Origin: Cladocopium goreaui
Taxonomy: Eukaryota > Sar > Dinophyceae > Suessiales > Symbiodiniaceae
Reading direction: 5' to 3'
NCBI GenBank assembly: GCA_947184155.2
Contig: CAMXCT020000368.1
Coordinates: forward strand, 102,001 to 166,000
DNA length: 64,000 bases
Numbering within the stretch: the stretch's first letter is position 1; each line of letters begins with the position of its first letter. The notes beneath the pieces were generated by a model. That model searched no databases and was not told where the DNA came from. It saw only the letters and a program-made list of their open reading frames with translations. Made by a program: the position numbers and the translations under genes. This document shows, piece after piece, positions 38,511 through 48,779 of this stretch.

Positions 38511-38692
38511 ATGCAGTTTATATGCAGTTTATATGTAGTTTATATGCAGTTTATATGCAGTTTTCAAAACTGCATATAAACTACATGTAGTTTGGTCACA
38601 ACTGCATATAAACTACATGTAGTTTTGAAACTGCATATAAACTGCATATAAACTGCATATAAACTGCATACAAACTGCATATAAACTTCATA
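38511..38692. repeat. Head-to-head inverted arrays of an 11-bp unit
   Basis: TATATGCAGTT repeated about 5 times, then inverted AACTGCATATA repeated about 8 times, with CAAAACTGCATATAAACTAC at the centre. Potential long hairpin. Confidence 0.9.
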
Positions 38693-38939
38693 TAAAATTT
38701 ATATGAAAATTCAAGGGCTGACATGTGGTTTTTAAGGATTTTGATTATACATTTGGACTTGATTCCACTGATTCCCAAACCTTTGGACACCAATATGGAC
38801 ATATAAAATTCATAGTGTGATGCAATCAAAACTGGCAATGCCAGCAACTTGTTTCCTTTCCCAAAACTTTGAAACAATTGCAAGTGCAAAGGCCCAGTGC
38901 ACTTGTTTACAAAAATGATTTGAAGAATCATAAAAGGTT

Positions 38940-39350
38940 ATTTCTGTTCACAAGCAAGTAAGCATCTCTAAAGATCCAAGATCATCATATGTAAATCTCA
39001 AGTAAAGAGGTTTCAAGGAACCATAAAAGATTCTTTTGGCTCACAAGGAAACATCTGTACAGGCCCAGGATCATCCCCTACACATGTAAATCTCAAGTAA
39101 AGATGCTCTAATATACCACAAAAATCCAAGAACATCACATGTAAATCTCAAGTAAGGATGTTTTAGGCAGGACAATGCAAGTTTCTGTTTGTGTTCACAA
39201 GCAAACATCTGTACAGGTCCAAGAACATCACATGTAAATCTCAAGTCAAGAGGTTTTAAACAAAACAATAAACTTCTTTGTATTCACAAGTAAGCATTTG
39301 TACAGATCCAAGAGCATCACATGTAAATCTCAAGTAAGAATCTTTGGAGG
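38940..39350. repeat. Diverged tandem repeat with CACATGTAAATCTCAAGTAA
   Basis: Five copies of (G)TCCAAGAACATCACATG...TAAATCTCAAGTAAG at about 38971, 39064, 39124, 39216 and 39306, with related AAACATCTGTACAGG words between. Confidence 0.85.
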
Positions 39351-39576
39351 AAACTGTCAGTGAACATATAGAGATTGAAGTGCTAGCTACTATTGGAAAA
39401 ATGTATATGGAAAATCCAAAACTGTTTCAAGTATCCCCAGGTTTTTGCCTGCAACAAAGAAGCATGTTTCAAATGTTATGGATGCTTGGTCCCAAAATGG
39501 TAAAAAGACAATGATATGATCTTTACATGAACCTGCGCCTGGCATAAAGTACTCAGGCTTTGTTTGGAGGGTCACT

Positions 39577-39730
39577 TGATGGATCCTTAATTGAAGAAAC
39601 TTCTATGTGCCAATCTTTACTTGTGGATTCAAACAATATGGTATATATTTGATGGATCCTTACTTGAGGAAACTTCCATGTGCTAGTGCTTACTTGTGGA
39701 TTCAAACGACATGGCCTATATTTGATGGAT
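39577..39730. repeat. Two-copy 75-bp direct repeat
   Basis: TTGATGGATCCTTAATTGAAG...GTGGATTCAAACAATATGG is repeated from 39648 with few changes. Confidence 0.9.
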
Positions 39731-39735
39731 GAGCA

Positions 39736-40165
39736 GGGAATATAGAAAATTAGCTAACCACATGTTGGAAATTAGTAGTTAAATAGATCTGATGATCTTA
39801 GATTAACTTGCTTCAGTAGTCCAGACACAGAGAGAGCGGCGCTAAAAGCCAATAAAGGCAGATGACCAGAGAATATAGAAAATTAGCCAACCACATGCCA
39901 TAGCTTCAGGAGTCCAGACACAGAGAGAGCGACGCTAAAAGCCAATAAAGGCAGATGACTAGGGAATATAGAAAATTAGCCAACCATATGTTAGAAAGTA
40001 GTAGTTAAATAGATCTGATGATCTTAGATTAACTTGCTCCAGGAGTCCAGACACAGAGAGAGCGGCGCTAAAAGCCAATAAAGGCAGATGACCAGAGCAT
40101 ATAGAAAATTAGCCAACCACATGTTAGTACTTAAATGTTAAATAGATCTGATGATCGTAGATTAG
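39736..40165. repeat. Tandem repeat of about 130 bp (3.4 units, one shortened)
   Basis: GGGAATATAGAAAATTAGC...CCAGACACAGAGAGAGCGGC...GCCAATAAAGGCAGATGAC. Units begin at about 39737, 39865, 39963 and 40096. Confidence 0.9.
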
Positions 40166-40169
40166 CTTG

Positions 40170-40372
40170 GATTAATCTGGATTAATCTGGGACCAAAAAA
40201 ACCAAAAAAAAAAACCAAAAAAAAAAACAATGTTTTGGAGACTAGTCTAAAGATAGCCCTGATCCAAGTAGTCCTGAAAACATTGTTTTTTTTTGTTTTT
40301 TTTGTTTTTTTTTGTTTTTTTTGTTTGTTTTGGTTTTTTTGGTCCCAGATTAATCCAGATTAATCCTTGGGG
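40170..40372. repeat. Long inverted repeat around A/T-runs
   Basis: GGATTAATCTGGATTAATC...TGGGACCAAAAAAACC... pairs with ...GGTTTTTTTGGTCCCAG...ATTAATCCAGATTAATCC. AACAATGTTTT and AAAACATTGTT pair near the centre. Confidence 0.9.
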
Positions 40373-40384
40373 CTTGAACAGATA

Positions 40385-40486
40385 TCAACACACAAGTTAT
40401 CGGAAGGGAATGTTGTGACACCCAAATCTCACAAGAACACAAGTTATCGGAAGGGAATGTTGTGACACCCAAATCTCACAAGAAGT
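40385..40486. repeat. Two-copy 47-bp direct repeat next to the right TIR
   Basis: AACACAAGTTATCGGAAGGG...ATGTTGTGACACCCAAATC...TCACAAGA occurs twice. The inverted GTGAGATTTGGGCGGCC follows at 40507. Confidence 0.9.
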
Positions 40487-40540
40487 GTTCTTTATACATA
40501 TTAAGTGTGAGATTTGGGCGGCCACAACAGTCCTTTCTGT

Positions 40541-43100
40541 ATTATTAACCATCATTAACCACCATTAACCATCATTAACCATCATTAACCATCATTAACC
40601 ATCATTAACCATCATTAACCATTAATAATAACCATTAATAATAACCATTATTAACCATTATTAACCATTAATAACCATTAATAACCATTAATAACAATTA
40701 ATAACCATTAATAACCATTAATAATAACCATTATTAATAACCATTATTAATAACCATTATTAATAACCATTATTAATAACCATTATTAATCACCATTATT
40801 AATAACCATTATTAATAGCCATTATTAATAACCATTAATAATAACCATTATTAATAACCATTAATAATAACCATTAATATTTTAACCATTAATAATAACC
40901 ATTAATGATAACCATTATTAATAACCATTGATATTATAACCATTACTAATAACCATTAATAATAACCATTACTAATAACCATTATTAATAACCATCAATA
41001 ATAACCATTAATAATAACCATTAATAACCATTAATAATAACCATTAATAACCATTAATAATAACCATTAATAACCATTAATAACCATTAATAACCATTAA
41101 TAACCATTAATAATAACCATTCATAATTACCATTATTAATCATTGTTAATAACCATTATTAATCATTAATAATAACCATTATTAATAACCATTATTAATA
41201 ACCATTATTAATAACCATTATTAATAACCATTATTAATAGCCATTATTAATAACCATTAATAATAACAATTAATAATAACCATTAATAATAACCATAAAT
41301 AATAAACCATTAATAATAACCATTACTAACCATTATTAATAACCATTAGTAATAACCATTAATAATAACCATTCATAATAACCATTAATAATAACCATAA
41401 ATAATAACCATCAATAATAACCATTTTTCTCATTAATAATAACCATTAGAAATAACCATTTATAATAACCATTAATAATAACAATTAATAATAACCATTA
41501 ATAATAACCATAAATAATAAACCATTAATAATAACCATTAATAATAACCATTAATAATAACCATTAATAATAACCATTAGTAACCATTAATAACCATTAA
41601 TAACCATTAATAATCACCATTAATAATCACCATTAATAATAACCATTATTAAGCATTAATAATAACCATTATTCATCATTAATAATAACCATTAATAATA
41701 ACCATTAATAATAACCATTAATAATAACCATTACTAATAACAATTAATAATAACCATTATTAATAACCATTATTAATAACCATTATTAATAACCATTATT
41801 AATAACCATTATTAATAGCCATTATTAATAACCATTAATAATAACAATTAATAATAACCATTAATAATAACCATAAATAATAAACCATTAATAATAACCA
41901 TTACTAACCATTATTAATAACCATTATTAATAACCATTATTAATCACCATTATTAATAACCATTATTAATAGCCATTATTAATAACCATTATTAATAGCC
42001 ATTATTAATAACCATTAATAATAACCATTATTAATAACCATTAATAATAACCATTATTAATAACCATTAATAATAACCATTGATATTATAACCATTACTA
42101 ATAACCATTAATAATAACCATTACTAATAACCATTATTAATAACCATCAATAATAACCATTAATAATAACCATTAATAACCATTAATAATAACCATTATT
42201 AACCATTAATAATAACCATCAATAATAACCATTAATAATAACCATTACTAACCATTAATAATAACCATCAATAATAACCCTTAATAATAACCATTAATGA
42301 TAACCATTTATAATAACCATTATTAATAACCATTATTAATAGCCATTATTAATAACCATTAATAATAACCATTATTAATAACCATTAATAATAACCATTA
42401 ATATTTTAACCATTAATAATAACCATTAATGATAACCATTATTAATAACCATTGATATTATAACCATTACTAATGACCATTAATAATAACCATTACTAAT
42501 AACCATTATTAATAACCATCAATAATAACCATTAATAATAACCATTAATAACCATTAATAATAACCATCAATAATAACCATTAATAATAACCATCAATAA
42601 TAACCCTTAATAATAACCATTAATGATAACCATTTATAATAACCATTAATAATTTAACCATTGTTAATAACAATTTTTAATAGCCATTATTGACAACCAT
42701 TTTTAATAACCATTATTAATAACCATTATTAATAACCATTAATAATAACCATTATTAATAACCATTTTTAATAGCCATTAATAATAACCATTATTAATAA
42801 CCGTTATTAATAGCCATTATTAATAACCATTATTAATAACCATTATAAATAACCATTAATAATAACCATTAATAATAACCATCATTAACCACCATTATTA
42901 ATAACCATTAACAATAACCATTATTAATAACCATTAATAATAACCATTGATAACAACCATTAATAATAACCATCATTAACCACCATTATTAATAACCATT
43001 ATTAATAACCATTATTAACAACCAGTATTTATAACCATTATTAATAACCATTATTAATAGCCATTATTAATAACCATTATTAATAACCATTATTAACCAT
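40541..43100. repeat. AT-rich minisatellite, ATTAATAATAACC family
   Basis: About 2.5 kb of 10- to 13-bp units (CATTAATAATAAC, CATTATTAATAAC, CATTAACCAT) with local higher-order runs; several kilobase-scale segments (for example 40730-41010 and 41750-42150) look like duplications of each other. Confidence 0.98.
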
Positions 43101-43198
43101 GATGATGTCGTGAAGGTCTGTGATTCCCAGAAGATCATCGACGAATGCTGGCCATGACCATCGTTCCACATCCTTCGACACTGTGGGACGATGTGGAA
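43101..43198 (+). other. Unique island inside the minisatellite, copy 1
   Basis: GATGATGTCGTGAAGGTCTG...CATGACC...GTTCCACATCCTTCGACAC...GATGTGGAAC. The frame DDVVKVCDSQKIIDECWP is open to TGA. The end forms a hairpin (GTTCCACATC/GATGTGGAAC). Copy 2 is at 43635-43740. Confidence 0.7.
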
Positions 43199-43200
43199 CT

Positions 43201-43634
43201 CATCATTAACCATCATTAACCATCATTAACCAATAATAATAACATATAGTAACCATTAATAATATCCATTAATAATTTAACCATTAATAATAACCATTAA
43301 TAATTTAACCATTAATAATTTAACCATTAATAATAACCATTAATAATTTCACCATTAATAATTTAACCATTTATAATTTAACCATTAATAATAACCATTC
43401 ATAATTTAACCATTAATAATTTAACCATTAATAATTTAACCATCAATAATTTAACCATTAATAATTTAACCATTCATAATAACCATTAATAATTTCACCA
43501 TTAATAATTTAACCATTAATAATTTAACCATTAATAATAACCATTAATAATTTAACCATTAATGATTTTACCATTTATAATTTAACCATTAATAATTTAA
43601 CCATTAATAATAACCATTAATAATTTAACCATTG
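43201..43634. repeat. AT-rich minisatellite, ATTAATAATTTAACC variant
   Basis: Continuation with CATTAATAATTTAAC units, distinct from the TAATAACC units to the left. Confidence 0.97.
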
Positions 43635-43890
43635 ATGATGTCGTGAAGGTCTGTGATTCCCAGAGGATCATCCTGCGACGTGGCTGGCCATGACCAGAAC
43701 GTTCCACATCCTTCGACACTGTGGGACGATGTGGAACTTCTTGATGTGACACCTTGGGGCCTTGGGGTGGGCTGACCTAAGGATGACCCAGGATGGATGG
43801 CTGAAATCCCATTAAGGTCGACCTGCCGCAAGCCACTTCTCCACCCTGGACCAGTGGGACCGTCAACCCAGATGCAAGGATTCAGGCTAA
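43635..43890. other. Unique island, copy 2 with extra downstream DNA
   Basis: Same start and hairpin as copy 1, then 150 bp of GC-rich DNA (GGGTGGGCTGACCTAAGG...). A minus-strand frame (TSRSSTSSHSVEGCGTFW...) and a short plus frame are open. No function assigned. Confidence 0.5.
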
Positions 43891-43894
43891 AAGA

Positions 43895-45468
43895 AATCTG
43901 AAGGTTTGTCAATTGATATCAACCTACTTTCAATATCGTTCAATGATTTTTTCTTTTAATCCAAAGCCAAAAAGAAATCTGAAGGTGTGTCAATTGATAT
44001 CAACCTACTTTCAATATCGTTCAATGATTTTTTCTTTTAATCCAAAACCAAAAAGAAATCTGAAGGTTTGTCAATTGATATCAACCTACTTTCAATATCG
44101 TTCAATGATTTTTTTTTAAATCCAAAGCCAAAAAGAAATCTGAAGGTTTGTCAATTGATATCAACCTACTTTCAATATCGTTCAATGATTTTTTCTTTTA
44201 ATCCAAAACCAAAAAAAAATCTGAAGGTTTGTCAATTGATATCAACCTACTTTCAATATCGTTCAATGATTTTTTCTTTTAATCCAAAACCAAAAAGAAA
44301 TCTGAAGGTTAGTAAGGATGTCAATTGATATCAACCTACGTTCAATATCGTTCAATGAATTTTCCTTTTAATCCAAAACCAAAAGGAAATCTGAAGGCCT
44401 GTCAATTGATATCAACCTACTTTCAATATCGTTCAATGATTTTTTCTTTTAATCCAAAACCAAAAAGAAATCTGAAGGTTAGTAAGGATGTCAATTGATA
44501 TCAACCTACGTTCAATATTGTTCAATGAATTTTCCATTTAATCCAAAACCAAAAGGAAATCTGAAGGTTTGTCAATTGATATCAACCTACTTTCAATATC
44601 GTTCAATGAATTTTTTCTTTTAATCCAAAACCAAAAAGAAATCTGAAGGTTAGTAAGGATGTCAATTGATATCAACCTACGTTCAATATCGTTCAATGAA
44701 TTTTCCTTTTAATCCAAAACCAAAAGGAAATCTGAAGGTTTGTCAATTGATATCAACCTACTTTCAATATCGTTCAATGATTTTTTCTTTTAATCCAAAA
44801 CCAAAAAGAAATCTGAAGGTTAGTAAGGATGTCAATTGATATCAACCTACTTTCAATATCGTTCAATGATTTTTTCTTTTAATCCAAAACCAAAAAGAAA
44901 TCTGAAGGTTAGTAAGGATGTCAATTGATATCAACCTACGTTCAATATCGTTCAACGAATTTTCCTTTTAATCCAAAACCAAAAGGAAATCTGAAGGTTT
45001 GTCAATTGATATCAACCTACTTTCAATATCGTTCAATGATTTTTTCTTTTAATCCAAAACCAAAAAGAAATCTGAAGGTTAGTAAGGATGTCAATTGATA
45101 TCAACCTACGTTCAATATCGTTCAATGAATTTTCCTTTTAATCCAAAACCAAAAGGAAATCTGAAGGTTTGTCAATTGATATCAACCTACTTTCAATATC
45201 GTTCAATGATTTTTTCTTTTAATCCAAAACCAAAAAGAAATCTGAAGGTTAGTAAGGATGTCAATTGATATCAACCTACGTTCAATGTCGTTCAATGAAT
45301 TTTCCTTTTAATCCAAAACCAAAAGGAAATCTGAAGGTTTGTCAATTGATATCAACCTACTTTCAATATCTTTCAATGATTGTTTCATTAAATCCAAAGC
45401 CAAAAGGAAATCTGAAGGTTAGTAAGGATGTCAATTGATATCAACCTACGTTCAATAGTCAATAGATG
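43895..45468. repeat. 81-bp tandem array with a 170-bp higher-order repeat
   Basis: The monomer AAGGTTTGTCAATTGATATC...TCAATATCGTTCAATGATT...AATCCAAAACCAAAAAG is 81 bp in the first five copies. From about 44305, type 1 (AAGGTTAGTAAGGATGTC...CTACGTTCAAT...GAATTTTCC) alternates with type 2 (AAGGTTTGTC...CTACTTTCAAT...GATTTTTTC). The AAGGTTAGTAAGG marks lie about 170 bp apart (one gap of 89). Confidence 0.95.
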
Positions 45469-45479
45469 TTCTTTTTAAA

Positions 45480-45955
45480 CCTAGAAGAAAACCTCGAACA
45501 AAAAAAAAAGGTTGTTCTCTGTGGGGATTGATTATACAATCTGGTGATTACCCCCCGTTGATTAATCAAGGGGAACCAACCCATGTTAGTATTGCCCGAA
45601 CATGTTTCCTGTTGGGGGGTTGATTAATCCCTAGAAATTTTATATCATTTTATGATCACAACTATACATTATTCAAAATTAGCATGACTAGGAACATCTA
45701 GGAATCTAGGAACCAAAGATCTGTATCCCAGGTTTGGGCATGAACTATGAACATGGCAATCCCTGCGGTGCATCCTGGTTAACACATCGGTGTTGATCTC
45801 CCCAGTTGCTGGTTATCGTTACCCATTAACTGGTTCAATATGTGACCCGTAAATCCAATATGTGACCGAGTCACCGACCTATTGAAAAATGAACTTAGCT
45901 ATGAAACTGGCGACCCAGCTTGTAGATTCTTAGTTATTCGGGAAATTCCAAAGCT
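45480..45955. other. No supported gene
   Basis: GGGGATTGATTATAC...GTTGATTAATC words form a weak inverted repeat at 45515-45640. A short exon-like stretch (YSGNSKATL) may precede the next family A element. Confidence 0.35.
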
Positions 45956-45956
45956 A

Positions 45957-46059
45957 CCCTCTGGTAAACGTTTACATGGAAAATCGCCATGCTATTAATG
46001 GGACGACTCACTGTTTCGACTGGGCCATTTTCAATAGCTATTTTGACATAACTAGAGGG
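45957..46059. mobile_element. Family A element
   Basis: TA-CCCTCTGGTAAACGTTT...AGCTATTTTGACATAACTAGAGGG-TA. Confidence 0.8.
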
Positions 46060-46065
46060 TAAACC

Positions 46066-46180
46066 TCCATTTTCCTATGGTTTTCCTATGGTTTTCCTAT
46101 GGTTTTCCTATGGTTTTCCTATGGTTTTCCTATGGTTTTCCTATGGATCCCATGGTTTTGACATCACCAGAGGGTAACTT
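46066..46180. repeat. 11-bp tandem array inside a second A-like right end
   Basis: GGTTTTCCTAT x about 7 (46070-46148), then GGATCCCATGGTTTTGACATC...ACCAGAGGG-TA, suggesting an A element whose interior expanded. Confidence 0.8.
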
Positions 46181-46304
46181 GCGAAATGGCCACCGCCAGC
46201 TAGCCAGGCTTGGATGAGATGCACGCCAAGAAGTTGAGGTTCAATCTCATGGGGAACATGAAAAAAACAGCCGGTAGCCGGTAAGGCCATAAGGTTTTTG
46301 ATAT

Positions 46305-46408
46305 GGGTTTGTCTGAAAATAGGGTATATTCCCAATTATAGCCATTTAATATAGGGATAATGATCGTTAACCATTGGGTTTAGGGGTACACTATTTTCAG
46401 ACACACCC
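46305..46408. mobile_element. Family D element
   Basis: GGGTTTGTCTGAAAATAGGG...ATTGGGTTTAGGGGTACACTATTTTCAGACACACCC. Confidence 0.8.
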
Positions 46409-46545
46409 AAGGTTAATAACCATTAAAAACGGGGCTAGTCATCCAATGGTTCAGGATGGGATTTATAATAACCATTATTTTTGGATCCTTATTATGGATG
46501 GGATGACCATCAACCATATAGTGAGTATTGACCATGGCTCATATG
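46409..46545. mobile_element. Family P repeat
   Basis: GGTTAATAACCATTAAAAAC...GGGGCTAGTCATCCAATGG...ACCATATAGTGAGTATTGACC. Matches 60327-60475. Confidence 0.65.
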
Positions 46546-46612
46546 ATTTCATTGGATATTAATGGGATGTATATGATTCCATAACTAGGATTTCCACTTT
46601 GTTTTTGTTTCG

Positions 46613-46781
46613 CTAGGATTTCATCCATCCACTATATATTCAATGGGAGATCTTCAGGATCCAATTGATGGAGGTACGTTAGTACCATATGTTTGGCCAT
46701 ATTTTGTGGGGATATTCACTGAAACTAAGGCCTAAAAAATAGGCCTTATATATGGTAGGTACCTCCAATTTAGGTTCCTGA
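46613..46781. mobile_element. Family E element without nested insertion
   Basis: CTAGGATTTCATCCATCC...ACTATATATTCAATGGG...TCAGGATCCAATTGATGG...AGGTACCTCCAATTTAGG...TTCCTGA. This is the empty-site counterpart of 36487-36783. Confidence 0.8.
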
Positions 46782-46876
46782 GATGGCCAGTGATATGATT
46801 TCATGGGGTATTAATGGGATGTATATGATGTATAGATATCATCCCATTATATAGTATCATATGAATTTAAATTATT

Positions 46877-47001
46877 CTGATTGGTGGTGACTGGCACCAT
46901 GGCATTTTATGACTTTCCATTCAGTTGGGAATGGAATAATCATCCCAACTGACTTTCACTCCATGATTTTTCAGAGGGGTAGGCGAAAAACCACCAACCA
47001 G
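46877..47001. mobile_element. Family B element
   Basis: CTGATTGGTGGTGACTGGC...GGGGTAGGCGAAAAACCACC...AACCAG, 125 bp, the same subtype as 37903. Confidence 0.75.
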
Positions 47002-47236
47002 AAACATGATTTAATGGGATTTAATGGAGTTGAATAGTGAATATAGTGATATGATGTTATAATAGTGATATGGGTTTGAATATCTGATTGGGATATTAAT
47101 GGGATATATTAATGGGATGTATATGATGATGTCATCCCATTAGTATCATATGAATTTAAATGATATGATGTTATATAACCTCTGGTATCATCAAACATAG
47201 CAAGTGGAAATCCCTCATAATTGATGGTTCTCCCAG

Positions 47237-47506
47237 CCACAGAAGCCAGCGTTTTCTTCGAGGATTTTTCAGCCACGTTTTTGAGGATATCGGTTATGGG
47301 AATTTTGAACTATGGACTTTGGATCCTATTTTCAGAGAACATGTCTCAAGATGTCTCAAGATGCTGAAAAAACTTACCCTCTGGTAAACAAGCATAGCTA
47401 TTGAACATGGCCATTTATAGTGGATTTACCCATTAAAAATTGTGATTTTCCATAGTTATGTTATATAGTTTACCAGAGGGTACTTTTATTATGTATCAAC
47501 TTATAG
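47237..47506 (+). CDS. Two-exon 3' gene end spliced through a family A element
   Basis: Exon 1 (47237-47383; acceptor TTCTCCCAG|C) reads HRSQRFLRGFFSHVFEDIG...NFELWTLDPIFREHVSRC...KMLKKLTL with good codon bias, ending CCCTCTG|GTAAAC. Exon 2 (47479-47506; CCAGAG|GG) reads WVLLLCINL and TAG. The join is in phase 2. Intron 47384-47478 (95 bp) equals the family A element. Unknown function; helical and basic. Confidence 0.5.
47377..47480. mobile_element. Family A element acting as an intron
   Basis: TACCCTCTG|GTAAACAAGC...GATTTTCCATAGTTATG...TATAGTTTACCAGAG|GGTA. Confidence 0.85.
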
Positions 47507-48039
47507 ACATGCACTTCCAGATGTTCCATCGAAATCAAATTAGAAACCAACAGTTAATACAGTTTTCAGCTGTTTTCCGATTTTCCTTGAACCATGCCAG
47601 CGATTGATGAGCACAGTACTAGGACAATCAACCATATGACGACCGCGTTCAACTTAGAATTATGGTGAAAATCACATAAAATCACACCATTTTTTATGGT
47701 TGCCTAGATCCCAATTCTGTTGCTTAAAGTCGAAAGCCCGCATTTTGTACGTATCAACCAGTCAGTCATTATAGACTTGAAACTCTTCAAACGTCCGTTT
47801 TCTGTTGCTTAAAATCCCATACTTTCTTGTTCAACCATAGTGCAACCACTAGTTACATACTTCAACGGCTTTAAAATGCTTTGAATAGTTTTTAACATCA
47901 ATTTCCGATTGATGAAACCATATTAAACCCCATATTAAACGACATTAAATCACATGTTTCCATAGTAGTTGTTTCCATCTTTTTCCAATTCCACGTGTTT
48001 TACCCGTTTTACCCCTTTTCTGGCGCCTCTTTCCGCCAG
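47507..48039. other. Non-coding; includes a pyrimidine-rich tract before the next exon
   Basis: AT-rich DNA with no convincing frame. 47940-48038 is pyrimidine-rich and leads to the TTTCCGCCAG|G acceptor. Confidence 0.4.
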
Positions 48040-48189
48040 GCCCCTCCTGCGCCCCGAGCGTCACATGACCCACGGGCGCCGGGTGAGCGAGACAGCAATG
48101 ATCTTGGCGGAGGACGGGAAACACGACGAACACGAGCCGCGTGGAGGATCTGCCAATCTGCCGGAGAAAGTCACTGGTTACCCGGCCTG
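48040..48189 (+). CDS. Strong single-exon candidate, hydrophilic protein of unknown function
   Basis: Acceptor CTTTCCGCCAG|G, frame LLRPERHMTHGRRVSETA...MILAEDGKHDEHEPRGG...NLPEKVTGYPA, ending CCGGCCTG|GTAAAC in a family A left TIR, phase 2. GC about 60 percent against AT-rich flanks and 18 of 42 codons GNN (counted by eye). The last residues EKVTGYPA are shared with the K+-channel-like exon at 28120 because both run into the same duplicated element. Confidence 0.55.
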
Positions 48190-48378
48190 GTAAACTAACT
48201 TTTAACTATGGAAAATCACCATTCTACTAATGGGTAAATCAACTATTTAATGGGGAATAAACCAGGATATAAGATCATACTGGTTGGTGGTTTGGAACAT
48301 TTTTATTTTCCCCAATAGTTGGGATGATGATCCTATCTGACTTTCATATTTTTCAAGATCGTTAAAACCACCAACCAG
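48163..48378. mobile_element. Composite family A left part plus family B element
   Basis: GAGAAAGTCACTGGTTACCC...GGCCTGGTAAAC...ATGGGGAATAAACCAGG...ATCATA, then B (48280-48378: CTGGTTGGTGGTTTGGAAC...AACCACCAACCAG). Duplicate of 28250-28480. Confidence 0.8.
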
Positions 48379-48395
48379 TCATAGTTCACCCATTT

Positions 48396-48532
48396 CTACA
48401 AGGTGGTACACCCCAGTGATGTTCGTTGGCTTATAATCCCCATTAACTAGTTCGATATAACCCCCATTCATCAACCCTAGTTATTGGACTTATTTGCACC
48501 AACTTAGCTAACTATGGGGCACCACCTTGTAG
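48396..48532. mobile_element. Family C element
   Basis: CTACAAGGTGGTACACCCC...AACTATGGGGCACCACCTTGTAG. Only 17 bp after the B element. Confidence 0.8.
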
Positions 48533-48645
48533 ATGGGGGTTTCCTAAAATGGGGGTATCGCTAAATCATCCATTTTGGTTTGGGATTTTCCATGATAAAC
48601 AATCCAGCTATTGGGTACCCCCATGGCCATGGAAAGCCCTGGGAT
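48533..48645. mobile_element. Family G element
   Basis: ATGGGGGTTTCCTAAAATGG...GGTATCGC...AATCCAGCTATTGGGTACCCCC..., directly after the C element. Confidence 0.7.
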
Positions 48646-48779
48646 AAGCCACTGAATGGGCACTACAGATCACCAGGGTAAAACCTCTTACGATTCGTGG
48701 AGAATTTGGCCACATCCCAGGGTCCCTCAGTGTCTTAAAGTATTATGGCCTTGGTATAGCTGAAAATCTGTAGCCCGCA

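Larger units (their letters stand above)
38048..40540. mobile_element. Putative 2.49-kb TIR element, non-autonomous
   Basis: Left AGGGGACTGTTGTGGCCGCC and right GGCGGCCACAACAGTCCTTT are inverted. ATTATTA lies outside both ends (38041-38047 and 40541-40547), a possible 7-bp target duplication, although the right flank is itself ATTATTA-rich. None of the short MITE families occurs inside. The interior consists of the repeats listed separately and no transposase frame. Confidence 0.5.

Noticed and set aside
43913..44328. Repeated ISTYFQYRSMIF frames
   Set aside because: 81-bp monomers are a multiple of three and stop-free in one frame; no other coding evidence.
40541..45468. CRISPR array
   Set aside because: Repeats are contiguous without unique spacers of constant size, and the context is eukaryotic.
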